Positions 9,596 through 19,608 are shown, counted from the first letter of the stretch. The stretch: DNA of 64,000 nucleotides from Oceanicola sp. 502str15 (GCF_024105635.1 NZ_WYDQ01000001.1:1612001-1676000); one strand, 5' to 3'. The notes: generated by a model from the letters alone, not told the origin. Program-made: numbers and translations.

Positions 9596-10357
9596 TCACC
9601 ACGTTGCCCCCGGATAGGCCCGCTGGAGCCATTGCATCTGGGTCAGCAGATGCCCCAGCGCCTCCGAATGCCGCTTGCCGTCCTTGCCGCCGCGATGGGC
9701 AAAATCGCTCTGCGGCAGGGTGAGCGTCGCTTCGGCCAGCACCTGCCGCACGGTTGCCTCCCAGGCAGGGCGCAGGGCCTCGGGTGCAGGCGCAATGCCC
9801 GCCTCCGCCAGCGCCGCATCCACGGGATCGGCGGCCAGCGCCTCACCCGCCCAGGGCCAGAGCCAATCGAGCGCTGCCTGCATCCGGACGTGGCTTTCCT
9901 CGGTACCATCGCCAAGGGCGATGACCAGCGCCGAGGACCGCTCAAGGTGATACTCCACCTCCCTCACTGCCTTTTGTGCGATCTCCGAAACCCTCGGTTC
10001 GGAAGAGCCGGAGAGGCCCCGCAGCATCTCCACATGCCAGGCATCGAAGAGGAACTGGCGCATCACCGTGCGCCCGAAGTCGCCGTTGGGCTGCTCCACC
10101 AGCAGCAGGCAGCGGAAGTCCCATGCGTCGCGCAGGAATGCCAACTCGTCGGCGGTCTTGCCCGCGCTCTCCCCGGCCAGCCCCAGCCAGAGCTGCGCCT
10201 GCCCGATCAGGTCGAGCGCGATATTGGCCAGCGCGATGTCTTCCTCCAGCACCGGGGCATGGCCGCACCATTCCGACACCCGGTGGCCGAGGATCAGCGC
10301 GTTGTCTCCCATCCGGAGCGCCAGCGTGCCGACCGGATCAGATCCGCCGTCCAGCAT
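9596..10357 (-). CDS. paaC: phenylacetyl-CoA epoxidase structural subunit PaaC (PaaI)
   Basis: A 253-residue ferritin-like subunit that pairs with PaaA and supports the diiron active site without itself being the catalytic subunit. Family sequence is clear: LALRMGDNALILGHRVSEWCGHAPVLEED (in parts), ALDLIGQAQ, RQFLFDAWHVEML and AVREVEYHLERSS. The ATG at 10357 overlaps the paaB stop as TGATG. A GTG directly before it is an alternative that changes one residue. Translational coupling with paaB is likely. Confidence 0.95.
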   Translation of the reverse strand: MLDGGSDPVGTLALRMGDNALILGHRVSEWCGHAPVLEEDIALANIALDLIGQAQLWLGLAGESAGKTADELAFLRDAWDFRCLLLVEQPNGDFGRTVMRQFLFDAWHVEMLRGLSGSSEPRVSEIAQKAVREVEYHLERSSALVIALGDGTEESHVRMQAALDWLWPWAGEALAADPVDAALAEAGIAPAPEALRPAWEATVRQVLAEATLTLPQSDFAHRGGKDGKRHSEALGHLLTQMQWLQRAYPGATW

Positions 10358-10641
10358 CACATCGCCCCCACGTCATCGGGAATGTCGAAGAAGCTCGGGT
10401 GGCGATAGACCTTGCTCTGCGAGGGCTCGTAGAACGGCCCCTTGTCATCGGGGTTCGAGGCGGTGATCTGCACCGAGGGCACCACCCAGATCGAGACCCC
10501 CTCGTTGCGCCGGGTGTAAACGTCGCGCGCCGAGAGCAGCGCGTGCTCGGCATCGGCGGCGTGGAGCGAGCCGACGTGGCGATGGCTCATCCCGTGACTG
10601 CCGCGGATGAACACCTCCCAGAGTGGCCAGTCCCTGCTCAT
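10357..10641 (-). CDS. paaB: phenylacetyl-CoA epoxidase subunit PaaB (PaaH)
   Basis: A 94-residue subunit of the PaaABC(E) complex, thought to bridge PaaAC heterodimers. It starts MSRDWPLWEVFIRGSHGMSHRHVGSLHA, which is the highly conserved PaaB opening, and includes ALLSARDVYTRRNEGVSIWVVP. The start at 10641 follows GGAGGAAG about six bases upstream. The longer open frame before it is arginine-rich and crosses the palindrome between paaA and paaB, so it was rejected. Confidence 0.95.
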   Translation of the reverse strand: MSRDWPLWEVFIRGSHGMSHRHVGSLHAADAEHALLSARDVYTRRNEGVSIWVVPSVQITASNPDDKGPFYEPSQSKVYRHPSFFDIPDDVGAM

Positions 10642-10662
10642 ATCAATCTTCCTCCTGTGAAG

Positions 10663-10693
10663 CGTCATCCTCGGGCTTGACCTGAGGATGACG
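10663..10693. repeat. palindromic repeat between paaA and paaB (short copy)
   Basis: CGTCATCCTC at 10663-10672 is inverted as GAGGATGACG at 10684-10693, with GGGCTTGACCT between. It matches one half of the longer palindromes at 34033-34110 and 48855-48927, so it is a single-unit copy of the same family. In the mRNA it lies after the paaA stop (10697) and before paaB. It could protect the paaA 3' end or dampen downstream expression. No U-run follows. Confidence 0.75.
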
Positions 10694-10696
10694 TCG

Positions 10697-11683
10697 CTAC
10701 TCTGCCGCCTCCCGGCGCGCCGCCTTCTTCGCTGCATGGGCGCTCATCGCATCGCGCACCCATTGGCCCTCGGTCCATGCATCCTGCCTCGCCTTCATCC
10801 GCTCGGCACTCTCCGGCCCCGCGCCCTTGAGCACGGCAAAAAACTCGTCCCAATCGGGTTCGGAGAAGTCGTATCCGCCCTTCTCCTCGTTCCATTTCAG
10901 GTGTTCGTCGGGCACCGTCAGCCCGAGGAACTCCGCCTGCGGCACCGTCTGGTCAACGAACTTCTGCCGCAGCTCGTCATTGCCGTTGATCTTGATCCGC
11001 CAGGCCATGTTCTGCGCCGAATGGACCGACTCCGCGTCGGACGGGCCGAACATCATAAGCGAGGGATACCAGAAGCGGTTCAGTGCGTCCTGCGCCATCC
11101 GGCGCTGCGCCTCGGTGCCCTTCGCCATCTTCATCATGATGTCGAACCCCTGGCGCTGGTGGAAGGATTCCTCCTTGCAGATCCGGATCATGGCGCGGCT
11201 GTAGGGCCCGTAGGAGGTGCGCTGGAGCGGCACCTGGTTCATGATCGCGGCCCCATCCACCAGCCAGCCCACGGCGCCGATATCGGCCCAGCTCAGGGTC
11301 GGGTAGTTGAAGATGCTGGAGTATTTCATCCGGCCGTTGAGCAGTTGCTCGGTCATGTCGTCGCGGCTGATCCCCAGCGTCTCTGCGGCGCAGTAGAGGT
11401 AGAGCCCGTGGCCCGCCTCGTCCTGCACCTTGGCGAGCAGGATCGCCTTGCGCTCCAGCGTGGGCGCGCGGGTGATCCAGTTGCCCTCGGGAAGCTGGCC
11501 GACGATCTCGGAATGCGCGTGCTGGCCGATCTGGCGGATCAGGGTCTTGCGATAGCCCTCGGGCATCCAGTCCTGCGGCTCGATGGTTTCGCCCGCGTCG
11601 ATCCGGTCTTGGAAAGCGGCCTCCTCCGGGCTCATCTCCTCGCGGGGTTTGCCGCCCTCGGATTTGATCATCTGTGCATACAT
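10697..11683 (-). CDS. paaA: phenylacetyl-CoA epoxidase catalytic subunit PaaA (PaaG)
   Basis: A 328-residue diiron monooxygenase subunit that epoxidises the ring of phenylacetyl-CoA. Two ferritin-type iron-binding motifs are visible: DEAGH (E89-x2-H92) and EESFH (E172-x2-H175). E59 in [11 protein letters not shown] is a likely extra ligand. The start [13 protein letters not shown] at 11683 matches the family. It begins 13 bases after the stop of the small upstream gene, and 55 bases with a palindrome separate it from paaB. Confidence 0.96.
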   Translation of the reverse strand: MYAQMIKSEGGKPREEMSPEEAAFQDRIDAGETIEPQDWMPEGYRKTLIRQIGQHAHSEIVGQLPEGNWITRAPTLERKAILLAKVQDEAGHGLYLYCAAETLGISRDDMTEQLLNGRMKYSSIFNYPTLSWADIGAVGWLVDGAAIMNQVPLQRTSYGPYSRAMIRICKEESFHQRQGFDIMMKMAKGTEAQRRMAQDALNRFWYPSLMMFGPSDAESVHSAQNMAWRIKINGNDELRQKFVDQTVPQAEFLGLTVPDEHLKWNEEKGGYDFSEPDWDEFFAVLKGAGPESAERMKARQDAWTEGQWVRDAMSAHAAKKAARREAAE

Positions 11684-11696
11684 CGCATCGCTCCCT

Positions 11697-12059
11697 TCAG
11701 CGGCCCAGAATTCGCGCCAGCCAGCCTTTCTTCGGCGCAGGGGCCTCGTCGCCCCAGTCCGAAGTTCCATCGGCGCCGTAGGTCTCCCCCTCGTCGCCCT
11801 GCGCCTTCGCCCCCATCAGCCCGGCCAGCGCCACCATCTTGGCAATCAGCCCGTCCTCGGGGTTCTTCGTCTGCACCACGCCATCATACCACCAGAGCGG
11901 CCAAAGCTGCCCGTCCGGACCCGGCATGTCGGCCGAGCCATCCTCGGCCACGGTCAGCTCCGGGTCGTCCCGCGCCACGGCGAGCCACTCGTCGAGGGCA
12001 ATGTCATCGCCCTCGTCAAACCAGTTCTCGCGGCGGGTGATGTGGAGGTCGTAGCCCAT
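11697..12059 (-). CDS. conserved hypothetical 'MGYDLHITR' protein in the paa operon
   Basis: A 120-residue, acidic, tryptophan-rich soluble protein starting [27 protein letters not shown] recall a widespread family of small proteins opening with MGYDLHITR and containing a [12 protein letters not shown] segment. Its function is unknown and it is not a known Paa subunit. The C-terminal third ([25 protein letters not shown]) is low-complexity and probably a flexible linker ending in a short helix. Its ATG overlaps the thiolase stop as TGATG and it ends 13 bases before paaA, so it is firmly embedded in the operon. Confidence 0.75.
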   Translation of the reverse strand: MGYDLHITRRENWFDEGDDIALDEWLAVARDDPELTVAEDGSADMPGPDGQLWPLWWYDGVVQTKNPEDGLIAKMVALAGLMGAKAQGDEGETYGADGTSDWGDEAPAPKKGWLARILGR

Positions 12060-13267
12060 CAGACCCGCTCAATAATCAAGGCAACCCCCTGCCCCACGCC
12101 CACACACATGGTGCAGAGCGCATAGCGCCCGCCGCGCCGCTGCAGCTCCCGCGCCGCCGTCAGCACCAACCGGGCGCCGGACATGCCGAGCGGGTGGCCG
12201 ATGGCGATGGCGCCGCCGTTGGGGTTCACATGTTCGGCGTCATCGGGGACGCCGAGGTCGCGCAGTACGGCGAGGCCCTGGGCGGCGAAAGCCTCGTTCA
12301 GCTCGATCACGTCCATCTGCTCGATGGTCAGACCGGCCTTCGCCAGCGCCTTGCGCACGGCGGGCACCGGGCCGATGCCCATGACGCGGGGGGCAACCCC
12401 GGCAGATTGCATCGTCACGATCCGCGCCAGCGGGGTGAGCCCCTGCGCCTGCGCGGCGGCCTCGGAGGCCACCAGCAGCGCCGCGGCGCCGTCATTGACG
12501 CCAGAGGCATTGCCCGCGGTCACGCTCAGATCGGGGCCGTTTACGCCCTTCAAGCGCCCGAGCTGCTCGGCGGTGGTGCCGGGGCGCGGGTGCTCGTCCT
12601 TCGCCACAACCAGCGGGTCGCCCTTGCGCTGGGGCACCTCGACCGGGACGATCTCTTGCGCGAACACGCCGGCGGCATCGGCCCCGGCCCAGCGGGCCTG
12701 AGAGCGGGCGGCGAAAGCGTCCTGATCCTCGCGGGAGACGCCCCAGTCGGCGGCGACGTTGTCGGCGGTCTGGGGCATGGAATCGACGCCGTAGGCCGCC
12801 TTCATCGCCTTGTTGACGAAGCGCCATCCGATGGTGGTGTCAAACACCTCGGCCGCGCGGGAGAAGGCGGTGGTCGCCTTGCCCATCACGAAGGGCGCGC
12901 GGCTCATGCTCTCGACGCCCCCGGCTATGGCGAGCTCGTAATCGCCGGCCTTGATCGCGCGGCTCACGGTGCCGATGGCATCCATGCCGCTGGCGCAGAG
13001 GCGGTTGATGGTGGCGCCCGGCACGCTCTCGGGGAGGCCCGCCAGCAGCAGCGCCATGCGGGCCACGTTGCGGTTGTCTTCGCCGGCCTGGTTGGCGCAG
13101 CCGTAGATCACATCGTCGATTGCGGCGGGGTCGAGCCCGGTGTTGCGGACCATCAGCGCCCTGATCGGCACGGCGGCCAGGTCATCCGCCCGGACCTGCG
13201 ACAGCGCCCCGCCATAGCGGCCAATCGCCGTGCGCACCCCGTCACAAATGAAAGCCTCTCCGGCCAT
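12059..13267 (-). CDS. pcaF: thiolase, probably 3-oxoadipyl-CoA thiolase
   Basis: A 402-residue thiolase that cleaves 3-oxoacyl-CoA with CoA. Catalytic residues are in place: nucleophile C91 in INRLCASGMDAIG, H358 in IAIGHPLGMSG, and C388 in CTMCVGVGQG. The central NASGVNDGAAALLVASE motif is also present. Its position at the head of the paa genes argues for the last step of phenylacetate (and beta-ketoadipate) degradation, giving succinyl-CoA and acetyl-CoA; paaJ is the equivalent name. GGAGG lies eight bases before the ATG. A general acetyl-CoA acetyltransferase role cannot be excluded. Confidence 0.85.
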   Translation of the reverse strand: MAGEAFICDGVRTAIGRYGGALSQVRADDLAAVPIRALMVRNTGLDPAAIDDVIYGCANQAGEDNRNVARMALLLAGLPESVPGATINRLCASGMDAIGTVSRAIKAGDYELAIAGGVESMSRAPFVMGKATTAFSRAAEVFDTTIGWRFVNKAMKAAYGVDSMPQTADNVAADWGVSREDQDAFAARSQARWAGADAAGVFAQEIVPVEVPQRKGDPLVVAKDEHPRPGTTAEQLGRLKGVNGPDLSVTAGNASGVNDGAAALLVASEAAAQAQGLTPLARIVTMQSAGVAPRVMGIGPVPAVRKALAKAGLTIEQMDVIELNEAFAAQGLAVLRDLGVPDDAEHVNPNGGAIAIGHPLGMSGARLVLTAARELQRRGGRYALCTMCVGVGQGVALIIERV

Positions 13268-13430
13268 GGCTTGCTCCTCCCTGCTCGCTCGAAAGGGAAT
13301 CTACGCCTCAGGGGGATTCGACGCAAGCAATACGTTACTGAATATTGCCACATCAGAAATTTCCGTAACCAAACCGCAGTTCCTGCCTTGGTGAACCCGG
13401 AGCTTTCCCGTAACGCCGCCACCCCGCGCA

Positions 13431-13483
13431 GGCCGGGCATGGCACAGCGGGGTGGGTGGGTGGGAGCTGTGCCATGCCCGGCC
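13431..13483. repeat. 18-bp perfect inverted repeat enclosing a G-quadruplex-like loop
   Basis: The arms GGCCGGGCATGGCACAGC (13431-13448) and GCTGTGCCATGCCCGGCC (13466-13483) are perfect inverted copies. The 17-base loop holds four G-runs separated by single T bases (13449-13464), which is the minimal G-quadruplex pattern on the plus strand. In the thiolase direction it lies 160-220 bases upstream of the start codon. It could be a cruciform, a protein-binding site or a small-RNA hairpin. Structure is seen directly; function is not. Confidence 0.75.
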
Positions 13484-13494
13484 GCACCTCAAAC

Positions 13495-13520
13495 AAAAAG
13501 GGCGCCCCGCCGGACGCCCC
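13495..13520 (-). terminator. rho-independent terminator downstream of lpd
   Basis: On the minus strand the sequence GGGGCGTCC-GGC-GGGGCGCCC is followed by TTTTTG. It gives an eight-pair GC-rich stem, with one G-U pair, and a U-run. It lies about 85 bases after the lpd stop in the lpd direction and insulates lpd from the paa promoter. Confidence 0.75.
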
Positions 13521-13577
13521 TGATCTTCAACGGTGTGGGCTTTCGCAGATCGCTGCGCGATCCACTGCCGCCCGCTG

Positions 13578-13602
13578 TTTGAAACGCCTTTGGCGTTTCA
13601 AA
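13578..13602. terminator. hairpin abutting the lpd stop codon
   Basis: TTTGAAACGCC (13578-13588) and GGCGTTTCAAA (13592-13602) form a perfect 11-bp stem with a three-base loop, ending one base before the lpd stop codon. Both flanks are A/T-rich, so it can work as a terminator or a 3' mRNA stabiliser ahead of the stronger terminator at 13495-13520. Confidence 0.65.
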
Positions 13603-14997
<1,395 letters not shown>

Positions 14998-15118
14998 GAT
15001 TCTCTCCCGTTTCAAAACTGGTTTAGTGTTAAACTATTTTCGCCATCCGGCGAAAGCCCCCGATCCGCGCGGCGATGCCGCAGAGTGCAAAGGCGAAAAG
15101 CCACGGATTCCCATCGGG

Positions 15119-15715
15119 TTAGGCAGAGGAGTTCCAGCCACCGCCGCCCTCGTCGTCGACATGGTTCAGCGACCACCGGTAGCCGCCCGCCGCGATATAG
15201 GCCTCTTCGGCCGCGCTGGAGACGCGGCCGAGAGCGGCGTTGCGATAGGGAAAGCGGCCGAAGTCTCGGATCACCTGCCGGTGGGCGCGGGCGTGGCGCA
15301 GGTTGTCGCTGCCCGGTGTGCGCACGAGAAACAGGCGCACGGCGGCATCCTGATCGGCCAGCACCTCGGAGTGCATCAGCGGCAGGTAGAAGAACTGGCG
15401 CGCCGGGCCGTCGACCCGGTCGTCCTTGCGCACCTGCACCGCCCATTTGGACCATGTGCGGGCCAGCCCGTCGGTGGCGAAGCTGCGGGGATCGCCGCGA
15501 AACATGTTGCGCGGAAACTGGTCGACGAGGATCAGGCGGGCCAGCACCTCGCGCGCGGTCCAGCCCCAGCGCGGAAGATCGCCCGCCGCCACGGCCTCCC
15601 AGCTATCGAGAAAGCGCGCCCGGATGTCGGCGTCCAGCGCCTCCTCCTGCACGTACCAGCCCTTGGTGCCGACCTCATCGACCCAGAACCGAACGACCTC
15701 TTCGGGTTCGACCAT
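15119..15715 (-). CDS. DUF924 family protein
   Basis: A 198-residue, all-helical, TPR-like protein starting MVEPEEVVRFWVDEVGTKGWYVQ. Family hallmarks are FWxxE near the start, LARLILVDQFPRNMFRGDPRSFATD, FFYLPLMHSE and the closing GRFPYRNAALGR. DUF924 is widespread, and its biochemical role is not established. The start at 15715 was preferred over an ATG two codons earlier because GGGAGGA sits at proper distance only for the later one. The gene stands alone between lpd (121 bases away) and the MFS carrier. Confidence 0.85.
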   Translation of the reverse strand: MVEPEEVVRFWVDEVGTKGWYVQEEALDADIRARFLDSWEAVAAGDLPRWGWTAREVLARLILVDQFPRNMFRGDPRSFATDGLARTWSKWAVQVRKDDRVDGPARQFFYLPLMHSEVLADQDAAVRLFLVRTPGSDNLRHARAHRQVIRDFGRFPYRNAALGRVSSAAEEAYIAAGGYRWSLNHVDDEGGGGWNSSA

Positions 15716-15775
15716 CTGCATTCCTCCCGCCCCAGCCTCTCACGGCGCGGGGCATCGCACAACCAGCACGCGGCC

Positions 15776-17032
15776 TCAGGCGGCGGGTTCATCCTCTTCC
15801 AGCCCTTCGATGAAGACCTCCTGCGCCATGTCCACGGCCACCGCCGTGGCCGAGGGCAGAACCGGCGCGTAATGGCCGGTGTCCTCGACCGCAACGCCGG
15901 GGCGCCGGGTCATGCGCCAGAAGGCATAGGCTGCGACCAGCGCCATGAGCACCGCGATGTAGAGGAAGAAGCCCCCCGGCCCCGCCACGCTCATCAGCCA
16001 GCCGGTGACGAGGGGGCCGGCGATGGCGCCGAGCCCGTTGATGAACATCAGCCCGCCCGAGGCTCCGGCCATGTCATCTGGTTCCAGGAAGTCGTTGGTA
16101 TAGGCGATGAGCAGCGCGTAGAGCGGGTTGGTCATGCCGCCGATGGCAAGGCCGGACACGAGGATGGCGCTGAAGATCCCGCCGAAGACGAGGCCGAAGA
16201 GCGCCCCGCCGCCGCCGGCGACGGCGAGCATGGCGATCAGCATCCGCCGGTCCATCCGGTCGGAGAACCAGCCGACCGGATATTGCAGCACCAGCCCGCC
16301 GATGTAGATGGAGGCGACGAAGGCCGAGATCTGCGCCACCGTCAGCCCGGCCTGCGCGCCGAAGACCGCCGCCATGCCGAAGAGCGCCGAGTAGATGCCG
16401 CCGACGAGGAAGGTGCCGACGCAGCCGAGAGGCGAGATCGCGTAGAGCTTGACCAGCGAGAGCGGCTTTGTGGTGTCGAAGGCGGGGGTCGGTTGCACGC
16501 TGAGCAGGATCGGCGCGAAGGAGATCGACACCAGCACGCTGGGGATGACGAAGAGCACGAAGCCCGAGGGGTCTGCCGTGAGCAGCAGGCCCTGGGCGGC
16601 GACGATGCCGACCATCTGCACGATCATGTAGAGCGAGAGCGCCTTGCCCCGGATGTCGGAGGTGACCGAGCTGTTCAGCCAGCTTTCGGCGGTGACGTAG
16701 ACGCCGGAGAAGCAGAAGCCGATGATGACCCGCCCGAGGATCCAGGCCCAGGGTTCGGTCACGGTGGGATAGAGCACCAGCACCGCGCTGATGAAGCTGC
16801 CGAGCGCCGCGAAGACCCGCACGTGCCCGACGCGCCGGATCATCTCGGGTGCCAGCCGCGAGCCGCCGAGGAAGCCGAGGAAGTAGGCCGACATCACGAA
16901 GGACATCTCCCAGGTGCTGAACCCTTCCAGCGCCCCGCGGATACCCAGCAGCGTGCCCTGCACGCCGTTGCCCACCATCAGCAGCATCACACCCAAGAGC
17001 AGCGCCCATGTGCTGGACATCACCTTAATCAT
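15776..17032 (-). CDS. major facilitator superfamily transporter, YcaD-like
   Basis: A 418-residue protein with twelve hydrophobic segments. The N-terminal half shows FSTWEMSFVMSAYFLGFLGG and GRVIIGFCFSGVYVTAESWLN, the latter typical of the YcaD/CsbX-like MFS branch. The second half has YPVGWFSDRMDRRMLI, the MFS loop motif. The C-terminus is acidic (EGLEEDEPAA). The substrate is unknown and neighbours give no clue. The ATG at 17032 has AAAGG upstream. A second start four codons later lacks a spaced ribosome site. Confidence 0.85.
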   Translation of the reverse strand: MIKVMSSTWALLLGVMLLMVGNGVQGTLLGIRGALEGFSTWEMSFVMSAYFLGFLGGSRLAPEMIRRVGHVRVFAALGSFISAVLVLYPTVTEPWAWILGRVIIGFCFSGVYVTAESWLNSSVTSDIRGKALSLYMIVQMVGIVAAQGLLLTADPSGFVLFVIPSVLVSISFAPILLSVQPTPAFDTTKPLSLVKLYAISPLGCVGTFLVGGIYSALFGMAAVFGAQAGLTVAQISAFVASIYIGGLVLQYPVGWFSDRMDRRMLIAMLAVAGGGGALFGLVFGGIFSAILVSGLAIGGMTNPLYALLIAYTNDFLEPDDMAGASGGLMFINGLGAIAGPLVTGWLMSVAGPGGFFLYIAVLMALVAAYAFWRMTRRPGVAVEDTGHYAPVLPSATAVAVDMAQEVFIEGLEEDEPAA

Positions 17033-17113
17033 CGTTTCGGCCTTTCAATATTCCGCCCCCAGATGGCCTGTTGGCCAAGGGGTGCAACCGCTCCTGAGCG
17101 ACACCTGCCGTCT

Positions 17114-18169
17114 TTATTCGCCCGGCAACAGCAGCGAGCTGTCACCATAGGAGAAAAACCTGTAGCGCGCCTCTATGGCGTGTCGGTAAATCTCCATTAC
17201 CCTGCTCTGCCCCATCAGGGCCGAAACCAGCATCATCAGCGTGGATTTCGGCAGGTGGAAGTTGGTCATCAGCGCGTCGGTCAGGGCAAATTCGAAGCCG
17301 GGGTAGATGAAGATATCGGTCTCCCCCTGCCAGGGCGCGATACGGCCCTTTGCCTCTGCCGCGCTTTCGATCAGCCGCAGCGCCGTGGTGCCCACCGGAA
17401 TGATGCGCCCGCCGGCGGCCTTGGTGGCGTTGATCTCCTCGGCCGCCTGCGCGCTGACCTCGCCGCGCTCGGCGTGCATGCGGTGGGTGGTTACGTCGTC
17501 GACCGTCACCGGCAGGAAGGTGCCCGCGCCCACGTGCAGCGTGACCTCGGTGAGCCCCACGCCCATCGCCTCGATGCGCGCCAGCATCGCGGCATCGAAG
17601 TGGAGCGAGGCCGTGGGGGCCGCCACCGCGCCTGCGTGCTTGGCAAAGACGGTCTGATAATCTTCGCGGTCGGCCTCGTCCGCCGCGCGCCGGGCCGCGA
17701 TGTAGGGCGGCAGGGGCATGGCGCCGACCTGCTCCAGCGCCGCGTCGAAGGCCGCGCCCTCGGCCGAGAAGCGCAGCCGCACCTCGCCGCCCTCGCGGGC
17801 GAGCACCTCGGCGGACAGCCCCGCGCCGAACTCCACGCGCTCGCCGGGCTTCAGCTTGCGGGCCGGGCGCGCCAGCGCCAGCCACTCGCCGCCCTGTCCC
17901 GGCTCCAGCAGCGTGACCTCGATCCGCGCCTCGACCGGACCTTGGGCGGAGTCGCGCCGTCGCAAACCCGAGAGCCGCGCCGGAATGACCTTGGTGTTGT
18001 TCAGCACCAGCCGGTCGCCGGGGCGCAGGTGGTCGCAGATGTCGGCCACCGCCCGGTCTTCGATCCAGTCGGCACCGGCCACGAGCAGCCGTGAGGCCCC
18101 GCGCGGATAGGCAGGGCGCACCGCGATCAGCTCCTCGGGGAGGTCAAAATCGAAATCATCCAGCTTCAT
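17114..18169 (-). CDS. queA: S-adenosylmethionine:tRNA ribosyltransferase-isomerase QueA
   Basis: A 351-residue enzyme that transfers and isomerises the ribose of SAM onto 7-aminomethyl-7-deazaguanine tRNA to form epoxyqueuosine. Strong motifs are [11 protein letters not shown] at the start, [41 protein letters not shown] and [16 protein letters not shown]. Length is typical. It lies 92 bases downstream of dusA, another tRNA-modification gene, on the same strand. Other queuosine genes (tgt, queC-F) are not in the window. Confidence 0.97.
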   Translation of the reverse strand: MKLDDFDFDLPEELIAVRPAYPRGASRLLVAGADWIEDRAVADICDHLRPGDRLVLNNTKVIPARLSGLRRRDSAQGPVEARIEVTLLEPGQGGEWLALARPARKLKPGERVEFGAGLSAEVLAREGGEVRLRFSAEGAAFDAALEQVGAMPLPPYIAARRAADEADREDYQTVFAKHAGAVAAPTASLHFDAAMLARIEAMGVGLTEVTLHVGAGTFLPVTVDDVTTHRMHAERGEVSAQAAEEINATKAAGGRIIPVGTTALRLIESAAEAKGRIAPWQGETDIFIYPGFEFALTDALMTNFHLPKSTLMMLVSALMGQSRVMEIYRHAIEARYRFFSYGDSSLLLPGE

Positions 18170-18261
18170 GCCCGCGCCCTACAAGCGAGTGCGCCCCGAA
18201 CACAAGCCCCATCGCCGCACAATCGCCGGCATCGGCAGCAACCGCCTGTCGGAGAGGCCGA

Positions 18262-19269
18262 TCAGGCGGCGAGGCTGGCTTCGGGCAGGGCCGACAGGGC
18301 GCGGTCGAGCACTTCGAGACCGGCGCCCTCGCGGTGGGAGTCCTCGGAGAGGATACGACGCCAGGCCCGGGCGCCGGGACGGCCCTGGAACAGCCCGAGC
18401 ATGTGACGCGTGACCTGCGCCAGCTTGCCGCCCGCGATGAGGTGCGCGTCGATATAGGGGCGCATCGCGTCCACGGCATCGCGCCGGCTGCGCCCGCTCG
18501 GGGCCTCGTGAAAGATCTGCGCATCGGCCTGAAGCAACATGCCCGGATCGTGATAGGCGCTGCGCCCGATCATGACGCCATCCATCCCCGCGTCGAGATG
18601 GCCCTGCGCCTCGTCGAGACGCGAAATCCCGCCGTTGATCGACAGGTGCAGCCCCGCGAAGGCCTGCTTCGTCTCGTGTACCAGCGGATAGTCGAGCGGC
18701 GGCACCTCGCGGTTTTCCTTGGGGCTGAGGCCCTGGAGCCAGGCCTTGCGGGCATGGACCGTGACCCGGCTGACCCCGGTTTTCTGAACCATTTCAAGGA
18801 ACTGCGGCAGAACCTCGCGCGGCTCCTGCTCATCCACCCCAATCCGGCACTTGGCCGTCACCGGCACCGCGACCGCCTCGCGCATGGCCGACAGGCACTC
18901 GGCCACCAGCGCGGGGGATTTCATCAGCACCGCGCCGAAGCAGCCCGATTTCACCCGGTCCGAGGGGCAGCCGATGTTGAGGTTCACCTCGGCGTAGCCC
19001 GCCGCCTCGGCCATCCGCGCCGCCTCGGCCAGTTCGGCGGGCTCGGAGCCGCCGAGCTGCACCGCAACAGGTTGCTCTGCCGCGTCGAAGGCCAGAAGAT
19101 GCGCCGCCCCGCCCCGCACCAGCGCCGGGGCCGTGACCATCTCGGTATAGAGCAGGGTTCGCCGCGTGAGCTGGCGGTGGAAGAACCGGCAGTGGCGGTC
19201 GGTCCAGTCCATCATCGGGGCAACCGACAGGCGGGCGGCTTGGGTGGTTGTGGTGGCGCTCGGGGTCAT
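18262..19269 (-). CDS. dusA: tRNA-dihydrouridine(20/20a) synthase DusA
   Basis: A 335-residue FMN enzyme that reduces uridines 20/20a in the tRNA D-loop. Seen: LSVAPMMDWTDRHCRFF at the start, NIGCPSDRVKSGCFGAVLM with the catalytic cysteine at C101, KCRIGVDEQE, VHARKAWLQGLSPKENR, SINGGI and DGVMIGRSAYHDP. The RKAWLxGLSPKENR segment separates DusA from DusB and DusC. It lies directly upstream of queA. The first ten residues are a threonine-rich leader, so a slightly later start is possible. Confidence 0.96.
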   Translation of the reverse strand: MTPSATTTTQAARLSVAPMMDWTDRHCRFFHRQLTRRTLLYTEMVTAPALVRGGAAHLLAFDAAEQPVAVQLGGSEPAELAEAARMAEAAGYAEVNLNIGCPSDRVKSGCFGAVLMKSPALVAECLSAMREAVAVPVTAKCRIGVDEQEPREVLPQFLEMVQKTGVSRVTVHARKAWLQGLSPKENREVPPLDYPLVHETKQAFAGLHLSINGGISRLDEAQGHLDAGMDGVMIGRSAYHDPGMLLQADAQIFHEAPSGRSRRDAVDAMRPYIDAHLIAGGKLAQVTRHMLGLFQGRPGARAWRRILSEDSHREGAGLEVLDRALSALPEASLAA

Positions 19270-19308
19270 GGGGGGCAGTCTTTAGCGCCCCCGGGCGGTT
19301 TGCGCCAG

Positions 19309-19608
19309 TCAGTCTCCGAAGGAGACATCGGAGGCCCCGGCATCGGCCGCGCCCCCGCAGGAGATCGAGTCGCCAATCCGCCCGGCGGGCTTGCCGTTGA
19401 CATAGACACTCCCCGATCCGGCCGAGAGCGCGCGGCCATGGGGCGGTGCGGGGCAGGTCGGGCAGGCATGGGGCACGTAGGGGTCGCCCTTGCGCACCAC
19501 CGCCTTGCCCTCGGCAAAGACATCCGGAGAGGCCCCGATCGCCGGAGAGGGCGGAAAGTGGCAGCCATGGCCTGAGCCGATATCACCGAGGCGCGTGACC
19601 TTGGGCAT
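19309..19608 (-). CDS. PAAR-motif protein, without type VI secretion neighbours
   Basis: A 99-residue protein starting MPKVTRLGDIGSGHGCHFPPSPAIGASPDVFAEGK (given in parts). It contains the PAAR-fold repeat pattern: GDIGSGHGC, SPDVFAEGKAVVRKGDPY, CPTCP, and VYVNGKPAGRIGDSISCGG. PAAR proteins form zinc-bound conical tips on phage spikes and type VI secretion VgrG spikes. Histidines and cysteines at about residues 14, 16, 47, 49, 52 and 83 could bind the metal. No VgrG, Hcp, sheath or toxin gene is near. It ends 39 bases before the dusA start and has no effector extension. It may serve a phage-derived or distantly encoded device. Confidence 0.85.
   Translation of the reverse strand: MPKVTRLGDIGSGHGCHFPPSPAIGASPDVFAEGKAVVRKGDPYVPHACPTCPAPPHGRALSAGSGSVYVNGKPAGRIGDSISCGGAADAGASDVSFGD

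Larger units (their letters stand above)
13268..13602. other. 335-base non-coding spacer between lpd and the thiolase/paa operon
   Basis: No gene is supported here. Downstream of lpd, reading leftward, the spacer holds a small hairpin at 13578-13602, a rho-independent terminator at 13495-13520, and an 18-bp inverted repeat whose loop is a G-run array (13431-13483). From about 13315 to 13385 it is the least GC-rich stretch nearby (AATACGTTACTGAATATT and neighbours). That is the likely site of the thiolase/paa promoter and of regulator binding, though I cannot assign -35 and -10 boxes with confidence. The ribosome-binding site GGAGG is at about 13276-13280. Confidence 0.7.

Noticed and set aside
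13315..13385. Exact -35/-10 promoter assignment for the thiolase/paa operon
   Set aside because: The stretch is A/T-rich and well placed, but several weak hexamer pairs fit equally, so no specific promoter was listed.
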